Shown here in pieces: positions 40,319 through 45,770 of a stretch of DNA of 45,770 nt. A program made the position numbers and the translations under genes. Below the pieces are notes generated by a model that had not been told where the DNA came from, searched no databases, and saw only the letters and a list, made by a program, of their open reading frames with translations. Within the stretch, counting starts at the first letter, position 1; each line of letters opens with the position of its first letter. The stretch is from Weizmannia acidilactici (GTDB lineage Bacteria > Bacillota > Bacilli > Bacillales > Bacillaceae_C): positions 1-45,770 of the forward strand of contig NZ_BKZP01000028.1 in assembly GCF_008974185.1 (NCBI RefSeq). Reading direction: 5' to 3'.

Positions 40319-42505
40319 TTAAAGTTTATCAACCTCCTCCAACAGCCCCATCTTCAAACATGTCACCGCGGATAGCTTTACGACTCTTTTTTCAAACCGG
40401 ATTTCCAAAGTATCGCCATCCACGCTGAGTATTTCGCCGTGGCCGAAGACGCGGTGCTTAACTTTTTTGCCAACCGTAAACGCCGATACATCTTTGATCG
40501 CATTCGGATTGTAAGGAATTTCGGCCGTGTCTTTGCCGAGCCCGACCATTTTTACCTTGCGCTCCACGCTGCCGGTTCTCGTCGTTTTTTTCCGGCCGCT
40601 CACAATCTTTTTTATCGCCGACACGAAGCGCGAATCCATCATCTGATTCCCGTTTCGCTTTTCATAACTGACCATTTCCAGTGATTTTTTCGCGCGCGTC
40701 ATGGCAACATAAAAAAGACGGACGGATTCTTCCATTAAAAGCTCGTCCTCTTTCTCATCAGAACCCGGGATGATCCCCTCTACAAGATCAATCATATACA
40801 CGTTTTCAAATTCAAGGCCTTTTGAGTTGTGAAATGTCGAGAGCGTGACGGCATTTTTCCCCTTTTTCAATTTAGCCATTTTTAAAACCTGTTCCAAATG
40901 CTTGAGGCGGGCGGCAAATTCCTCCATCGTCGAAAGCGTATCGGCGATTTCTTCGAGCGTGTTTAAAATGCCGATCAAGTAATCTTTCCTGAAACCAAAC
41001 TTCTTACATAAATTTCCCAACGCCTTTTCATATCCGAGCCTGCCCCGGATCACTTTGATCGCATCAAGCGGCGGCATGCCGTTCATCTGCCGGAGCGTCT
41101 CTTTGACTTCCAAAATTTGTTTCTTCTGATACGCTTTGAGCGGCGCATATTGAATTAAATTATCAAAAACAGATTTGTTGTTGCGGATTCTTTTCACCGC
41201 TTCCAACTGCTGCTTTGTGATGTAGCCGTTCAGTTTCGAATGGACCTGTTCGAGAATGTCTGCCCGTTTGTCCGTGAACGTGAGGCGCATCATATTTAAA
41301 ATATCCTGCACAACCCAGTGGGAGAAAAACCGGTTATCGGCATCTTTCATGTAAAAAGGGATTCCGGCCCGGTCAAACTCGTTAATCAAGGCAATCGATG
41401 ATGTGTTGTTCCGGTATAAAACCGCCGTTTCGAAAAAGTTCTCCAGCAGCCCGATGTTTTGCGCCAAATACTTTGCCTGGTATTTGTAATCCGGCAGCCG
41501 GACAAACCGGATCGGCCCGGCGGCAGGGTTTTCGGTAAACATGTTTTTATCATAGCGATGTTTGTTGCGCTTGATAAACTGGTTGGCTGCCGTGACGATC
41601 TCCTGTGACGAGCGGTAGTTTTGCTCCATATATAATATCTTGGCATCCGGATACACCTTTTTAAAGTTCAGCAAATAAGCCGACTCGGCGCCACGCCAGC
41701 TGTAGATCGACTGGTCGTCATCGGCCACGACGCACAAGTTTTGGTGCACCTGGACAAGCTTTTCAACGATTACGTGCTGCACCATTGAAGTATCCTGGCT
41801 TTCGTCCGTCAGCACATAATCATAGCGTTCTTGGTACATGCGGCGGAGATCCGCATCTTTTTGCAAAATCTCGTTTGCCTTCGTGAGCATATCGTCAAAA
41901 TCAAGAAGCAGCTGCCCGGTGCCGGTCCGCTTAAACGCTTCGTACTGCATTAAAATCCGTTCGGCTCCAGGTACTTCAGTTGCAACAGACGCCCATTTTT
42001 CCGAGGGAACCATTTTATTTTTAATGTAGCTGATGTACGTCATCAATTCTTCCAGCTGGTCTTCGGTGATATTCACGCCGCTTGTGGATTTGTACAAATT
42101 CCGCAAAATCGTTTTCTTATGGAACTGCATGTCCGCATCGCCTTCAATGAGCCGAAAAGGCATATTCACCTTCCTGAAATATGCGCGGACAAGTTCGAAG
42201 GCAAGGCTGTGGATCGTGGAGAAATCAACCGGCTGAAGATAAGGAAAAAATTTCCGGAACCGGTCCTTCATATCATTGGCAGCGGCACGGCTGAACGTGA
42301 TTGCTTTGATCCGTGAAGGCGCCACGCCTTTTTCTTCTATTAAATAAGCGATCCGCATAATGACTGTCGTCGTTTTTCCCGAACCCGGAGAGGCAAGCAA
42401 CAGCAGCGGGCCCTCCGTATGGCGTACAGCCGCAAGCTGCACATCATTCAACACAACAGCGAGCTCTTCTTTTTTGCGGGTAAAAAAATCTTGTTTCGTA
42501 TTCAT
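40319..42505 (-). CDS. yjcD: UvrD/PcrA-type superfamily 1 DNA helicase, YjcD-like
   Basis: ATP-dependent 3'-5' DNA helicase of 728 residues. Motifs in order: Q-motif LNDVQLAAVRHTEGPLLLLA, Walker A SPGSGKTTTV (motif I), ITFSRAAANDMKDR (Ia), DYVLTDESQDTSMVQ (II, DE), VVADDDQSIYSWRGA (III), LEQNYRSSQEIV-type MEQNYRSS (IV), TLSTFHNSKGLEFENVYMID (V) and ESVRLFYVAMTRAKKSL (VI). A C-terminal KVKHRVFGHGEILSVDGDTLEIRFE segment is the Tudor-like domain known from PcrA/YjcD. The size fits YjcD rather than PcrA, which is encoded with ligA; this is an inference. ATG 42505, weak GGGG SD. Confidence 0.9.
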   Translation of the reverse strand: MNTKQDFFTRKKEELAVVLNDVQLAAVRHTEGPLLLLASPGSGKTTTVIMRIAYLIEEKGVAPSRIKAITFSRAAANDMKDRFRKFFPYLQPVDFSTIHSLAFELVRAYFRKVNMPFRLIEGDADMQFHKKTILRNLYKSTSGVNITEDQLEELMTYISYIKNKMVPSEKWASVATEVPGAERILMQYEAFKRTGTGQLLLDFDDMLTKANEILQKDADLRRMYQERYDYVLTDESQDTSMVQHVIVEKLVQVHQNLCVVADDDQSIYSWRGAESAYLLNFKKVYPDAKILYMEQNYRSSQEIVTAANQFIKRNKHRYDKNMFTENPAAGPIRFVRLPDYKYQAKYLAQNIGLLENFFETAVLYRNNTSSIALINEFDRAGIPFYMKDADNRFFSHWVVQDILNMMRLTFTDKRADILEQVHSKLNGYITKQQLEAVKRIRNNKSVFDNLIQYAPLKAYQKKQILEVKETLRQMNGMPPLDAIKVIRGRLGYEKALGNLCKKFGFRKDYLIGILNTLEEIADTLSTMEEFAARLKHLEQVLKMAKLKKGKNAVTLSTFHNSKGLEFENVYMIDLVEGIIPGSDEKEDELLMEESVRLFYVAMTRAKKSLEMVSYEKRNGNQMMDSRFVSAIKKIVSGRKKTTRTGSVERKVKMVGLGKDTAEIPYNPNAIKDVSAFTVGKKVKHRVFGHGEILSVDGDTLEIRFEKRVVKLSAVTCLKMGLLEEVDKL

Positions 42506-42559
42506 TGCAATGGCCCCGTTCCAACATGCTTTGCTTCTATCTTACCATAGCTGAAAGAA

Positions 42560-42989
42560 CGTAAAAAAGGGAACAGAACGCCGTTTCCCCTGTCCCCCTG
42601 TATTTTTACCCCCGCTTTTGCTTGCTCCTGCAGCACCTGCCATAATTTTTCCGCTGCTCGTCATCAGGAACTGGCCGATGAATTCTACAATTCTCGGGTA
42701 TTTATAAGCAGCCATTTCCCCTTTGGACCATTTGATGATTTCTTTTTCAGCCACTTTGCCTTTGTACCCTGCTTTCAGGATGACAAAAGCCTTGACCGTT
42801 TCACCCCGTTTCGGATCCGGGACACCGACGACATACGCCTGCTTGATAGCAGGATGTTTGTACAATATCGACTCCACTTCTGCCGGCCATACTTTCATTG
42901 ATCATCTGCTTTAGGCGGTCTACGATGAAAAAGCAGCCTTCTTCATCCATTTTGACAATATCCCCTGTCCGGAAAAAACGTTTGCCGCC
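42560..42989 (-). pseudogene. Degraded C-terminal part of an AMP-forming acyl-CoA ligase
   Basis: Pieces in three frames reassemble an ANL-superfamily end. GGKRFFRTGDIVKMDEEGCF and FIVDRLKQMIN come first (hinge motif), then, after a shift near 42900, KVWPAEVESILYKHPAIKQ and VGVPDPKRGETVKAFVI through LMTSSGKI, then after another shift near 42645 LWQVLQEQAKAGVK. These are the A8-A10 regions of fatty-acyl-CoA or similar ligases. The N-terminal 400 or so residues are missing, so the gene is dead. Confidence 0.8.
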
Positions 42990-43064
42990 AAAAAGTTATT
43001 GTATCCGATTACAATTAGTTGGGGGTAAAAACCGGGGTGTGAATCATGATACCCATAATACCAT

Positions 43065-43612
43065 GCTACTGCCGGAGGAATCAGAACTACCACAATCCAA
43101 TTTGCAAAAATTTTAGGCGTGGGACAGGTGATCGGAACGGTCTGAAGCGACGAAAAGAAAGAGGCTGCATTGGAAGCAGGGACAGATTCTGCCGTCAATT
43201 ACCGTATGTAAGACATTGCAAAAATTGTCAATGAACGGACAAACGGCAAAGGCGCAGATGTCATTTTGGATTTCATCGCTGCAGAAATGTCGGAAAAAGC
43301 CGCGAATGCCTTACATTTACGGGCCGCCTTGTTGTATTCGGGTATGCCGGCGGAAGACCGGGCCGCTTCCAGTCATCCGATTTACACGGTTCATACCGGT
43401 CCGTCCCCGGTTTCAGCATCGGGACAACAGCCAAAAACCGGCCGGAACTGCTGCCGGACACCGCAGCGCATGTGCTATAATATTTAGCTGAAAGGCGCCT
43501 TCATATGAAGATCAGCAGGCACTATCCGCTCGAAGAAGCCGCGAAAACCCATGAATGGATGGAAAGCAGAAAGAGCACAGGAAAAATTGTGCTGGATGTT
43601 TCGAAATTGTAG
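43065..43612 (+). pseudogene. Degraded NADPH:quinone oxidoreductase (zinc-less MDR/QOR) gene
   Basis: The order of pieces follows QOR. A GGIRTTTIQFAKILGVGQVI segment runs into GTV, stop TGA, SDEKKEAALEAGTDSAVNYR, stop TAA, then IAKIVNERTNGKGADVILDF. After a frameshift comes TFTGRLVVFGYAGGRPGRFQ, with a later stop, and the end reads KISRHYPLEEAAKTHEWMES then RKSTGKIVLDVSKL. At least three in-frame stops and one or more shifts make it nonfunctional, and the N-terminal GroES-like domain is absent. Confidence 0.85.
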
Positions 43613-43839
43613 AATTTCCAAGTAAACATGCCGGCTGTACTGGAAATCAATGGTATCCGCTCCGCCTACGCGGAATACCGATGATGGCCACTTATGCCAT
43701 CCCCACTGATTTTATGGTACAACCGGTTTGTTAAATTTCTATTAAAACGGCTTAAAGAATTTGCGAATAAGTGAGGAATTTCCGGAGTAATAATGAAGAA
43801 TGAAAGATATATATACCCCCATAATGAGGGCAGGAGGGC

Positions 43840-44040
<201 letters not shown>

Positions 44041-44047
44041 TCAATTG

Positions 44048-44253
44048 CTAACAGATTATTTTACAATAAATTTTATAGAAAATAAATAGGTATTGCCTGC
44101 CAAATAAGGAATGCTGCAACATTCCGGCATTCTGCTGCTCCTTCTGCATCATTTGCTCGTATTGTGCATTGCCCTGTTTCGTTTGTCGAATGAGCGTTTG
44201 CGCAATTTGGCGGCATTGGTTCAACTGATGGCTGCATTAAAATTGGTTTGCAT
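44048..44253 (-). pseudogene. Frameshifted small glutamine-rich ORF
   Basis: AAGGAGG stands before an ATG at 44253 that opens MQTNFNAAIS then TGA. One base out of frame the sequence runs QLNQCRQIAQTLIRQTKQGN and AQYEQMMQKEQQNAGMLQ to a TAG at 44048. The strong SD and protein-like composition suggest a former small coiled-coil gene. Its family is unknown to me. It lies 23 bases before rpsN on the same strand. Confidence 0.4.
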
Positions 44254-44402
44254 GAAAAAACCTCCTTGTCATCGTGATCGTGTATCCCAATGAAAGGCCA
44301 AAATTAAAAATTAAGATGGGCAAGAGCAAGGCTTTTTATAATGGCAATAGCTGCAGCACGGGCCTTAAATTGCCAGCACATAACCGGTTATAAATGAAGG
44401 CA

Positions 44403-44434
44403 AATTTAAACCGGGCGAAATGTTTCAGCCCGGT
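44403..44434 (-). terminator. Terminator of the FAD oxidoreductase gene
   Basis: ACCGGGC / GCCCGGT stem with an 11-base loop, then TTAAATTTG on the minus strand. Confidence 0.7.
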
Positions 44435-44443
44435 CTTTATCAA

Positions 44444-45007
44444 TTAATTTCCTAAAACATCATGGTCAACCAAGCGTTTGCCGTTTATTTCGCTGATCAG
44501 GTTGATGGCCACTTTTGCGCCGTCCCCTGCCGTGATAATCGTATGCATGGAGACGCCTGCAACAGTGCCACATGCCCATACGTTCGGAACGTTCGTTTTT
44601 CCCTGCTCGTCGACAGCAAATACCGTTTTCACCCGCGGTTCTGTCGCCGGTTTCGTTTCAACGCCGAGTTTTTCCCCCAGATCAGCAATTAAACCGGTTG
44701 CAAAGATTACATATTTGCTTTCGTATGAACCTTGTTCTGTTTGGATCGTAAAACCGTTTTCCGTTTTTTCGACCGAGGTAACTTTTTCATCAACAAGTTT
44801 TGCTCCGAATTGTTCCGCTTGTTTTTTTCCGGTTTCCACCAGTTCAGGGCCGGTGATTTCCTTGACGCCGTAATGGTTTTTCAGCAGCGCCCGCTTTGTG
44901 GCACTTGTGCCGGCGTCAAATAAAACCGTGCTTTTCCCCGCTTTTGCCGTAAAAATCGCTGCACTTGCACCGGCCGGTCCGGCTCCGATAATCGCTATTT
45001 CGTACAT
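44444..45007 (-). CDS. Compact FAD-dependent oxidoreductase, thioredoxin reductase-like
   Basis: A 187-residue flavoprotein with one Rossmann domain: YEIAIIGAGPAGASAAIFTAKAG binds FAD at the N-terminus, the KYVIFATGLIADLG segment lies mid-protein, and NVWACGTVAGVSMHTIITAGDGAKVA gives the second FAD-binding block. Unlike true thioredoxin reductase (about 310 residues) it has no separate NADPH domain and no CxxC redox pair. Similar half-size proteins are common in Bacillaceae, and their role and electron donor are unclear. ATG 45007 has GGGAGGA at 7 bases. It is followed by a hairpin terminator, and the GNAT gene lies about 70 bases upstream on the same strand. Confidence 0.8.
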   Translation of the reverse strand: MYEIAIIGAGPAGASAAIFTAKAGKSTVLFDAGTSATKRALLKNHYGVKEITGPELVETGKKQAEQFGAKLVDEKVTSVEKTENGFTIQTEQGSYESKYVIFATGLIADLGEKLGVETKPATEPRVKTVFAVDEQGKTNVPNVWACGTVAGVSMHTIITAGDGAKVAINLISEINGKRLVDHDVLGN

Positions 45008-45079
45008 ATTGTATTCCTCCCTTACCTTTTCAAGTATAGACCGATTCCTGTGAAACTTCAAAAATTTAAACATAGGGGA

Positions 45080-45526
45080 TTACAAATGCAGTTCCATCCA
45101 TTCATCTACTTCTTTGAATCCGAATTTTTCATATACAGGCCTGCCCATTTTAGAAGCTCCAAGCCATATTATTGAAATACCAGCAGATTTTGCCTCCTCC
45201 ACTAATTTTCCGAGCAATTTCGTTTCGATACCTTGCCCGCGGTGGTTTTCATTCGTAAACATATTGGTTATATAAGCCTTTTTGCCGCTTTTATTTGTAT
45301 AACTTGGGGGGAATTCATAGAAAATGACAGCACCGCTTGCCACAATTTCCCCTTGATCTTCTGCGAGCCACTGAATGAGTGATCCTTCGCCCAATTTATT
45401 TTGAAAGAAAACGCGCAGCTCAGCATCGATATCTATATTCGGCTCGATTCCTTCATCAACCAGCTGCTGCTTTCTTAATTCGATTAGTTTCTCGATATCA
45501 TTCAGATTTGCTTTACGGTATTCCAA
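45080..45526 (-). CDS. GNAT-family N-acetyltransferase
   Basis: A 148-residue acetyl-CoA-dependent acetyltransferase. Motif D/A regions are visible: EYRKANLNDIEKLIELR at the start, GEIVASGAVIFYE in the middle, AYITNMFTNENHRGQGIETKLL (the acetyl-CoA pyrophosphate loop RGQGIE) and GASKMGRPVYEKFGFKE near the end. I set the start at TTG 45526, preceded by AAGGGGG at about 10 bases; longer readings from ATGs further upstream lack an SD. The acceptor substrate is unknown. Confidence 0.85.
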   Translation of the reverse strand: MEYRKANLNDIEKLIELRKQQLVDEGIEPNIDIDAELRVFFQNKLGEGSLIQWLAEDQGEIVASGAVIFYEFPPSYTNKSGKKAYITNMFTNENHRGQGIETKLLGKLVEEAKSAGISIIWLGASKMGRPVYEKFGFKEVDEWMELHL

Positions 45527-45770
45527 TTGGTTCTGCCCCCTTGAAAGTTTGATATAAAACATCATACCAATTTTCTGGATGCAATTCACAATTTAACCGA
45601 CAAGAAATGATACTTGAGTTGAATGAGTGTATTGCTGATTTTTATACATTTCCCGCTGATTACCCGGAAAGTAGGCCCCTGTTTCATCATGGGTATGATT
45701 CCATTCGCCATCTTTTTAATTCGCTCCGCTGAAAGTTTAATCCGTTCCGCCGATTTCATAAATGGCAGGA

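Noticed and set aside
45590-45770. Partial gene at the right edge
   Set aside because: No open frame with an SD or family pattern. Only AT-rich sequence and a GCTGAT-like motif.

Overview
The window looks like chromosomal DNA of a low- to mid-GC Firmicute of the family Bacillaceae. The support is AAGGAGG-type ribosome binding sites with frequent TTG/GTG starts, TTGACA/TATAAT promoters, CcpA (cre), TnrA/GlnR and S-box (SAM-I) elements, and proteins that resemble Bacillus YwaC/SasA, YkuK, NfrA, RocB and YjcD. The mix of GldA, DhaKLM, type 2 IPP isomerase and urease, with moderate GC, would fit a thermotolerant Bacillus such as the Heyndrickxia (Weizmannia) coagulans group. That placement is an inference. 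No rRNA, tRNA, CRISPR array, integrase or intact insertion sequence was seen.

Layout. 0-4.2 kb (minus): fni, nanE, a small excisionase-like HTH protein and a large CPA1 Na+/H+ antiporter. 4.2-7.5 kb (minus): a pair of palindromic repeats, then fruR-fruA lacking the fruK usually found between them. 7.7-9.5 kb: gldA behind a cre site, facing a hemerythrin gene with an FNR-type promoter. 9.8-13.6 kb (minus): yidA-type phosphatase, a decayed catalase tail, a YgbA-family protein, a PTS EIIA-Glc-like protein lacking both conserved histidines, and an RlmN-family methylase. 13.7-19.1 kb: a small unknown protein, an orphan PTS EIIC-like membrane protein, polysaccharide deacetylase, a RocB-like peptidase, and a DUF5392-like/SasA pair. 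19.3-32.0 kb: a large nitrogen-scavenging island, ureABCEFGDH followed upstream by amiE-permease-amiF and a divergent sigma-54 activator. 32.0-34.0 kb (minus): dhaKLM. 34.2-38.4 kb (plus): nfrA, amino acid permease, ykuK, and a SAM-I riboswitch in front of a TauE/SafE exporter. 38.8-42.5 kb (minus): glycerate kinase and a YjcD-type helicase. 42.5-45.6 kb: a decay zone (acyl-CoA ligase and quinone oxidoreductase pseudogenes, a broken small ORF), a solitary zinc-type rpsN, a compact FAD oxidoreductase and a GNAT acetyltransferase.

How the genes work together. The central island can release ammonia from aliphatic amides (AmiE), formamide (AmiF) and urea (urease), with an NCS1 permease and a UreH-type nickel permease. 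amiE has a textbook sigma-54 promoter. The divergent regulator fuses an AmiC/UrtA-like amide- or urea-binding domain directly to a GAF-like region and a sigma-54 AAA+ activator domain. Its Fis-type DNA-binding helix-turn-helix lies in the -1 frame, immediately after a canonical A AAA AAC slippery heptamer. TnrA/GlnR-type boxes precede both ureA and amiE. I consider this one-component, possibly frameshift-gated amide sensor the most interesting system in the window. A second theme is glycerol/dihydroxyacetone metabolism: gldA and dhaKLM both carry cre-like sites. A third is clear gene decay at several points.
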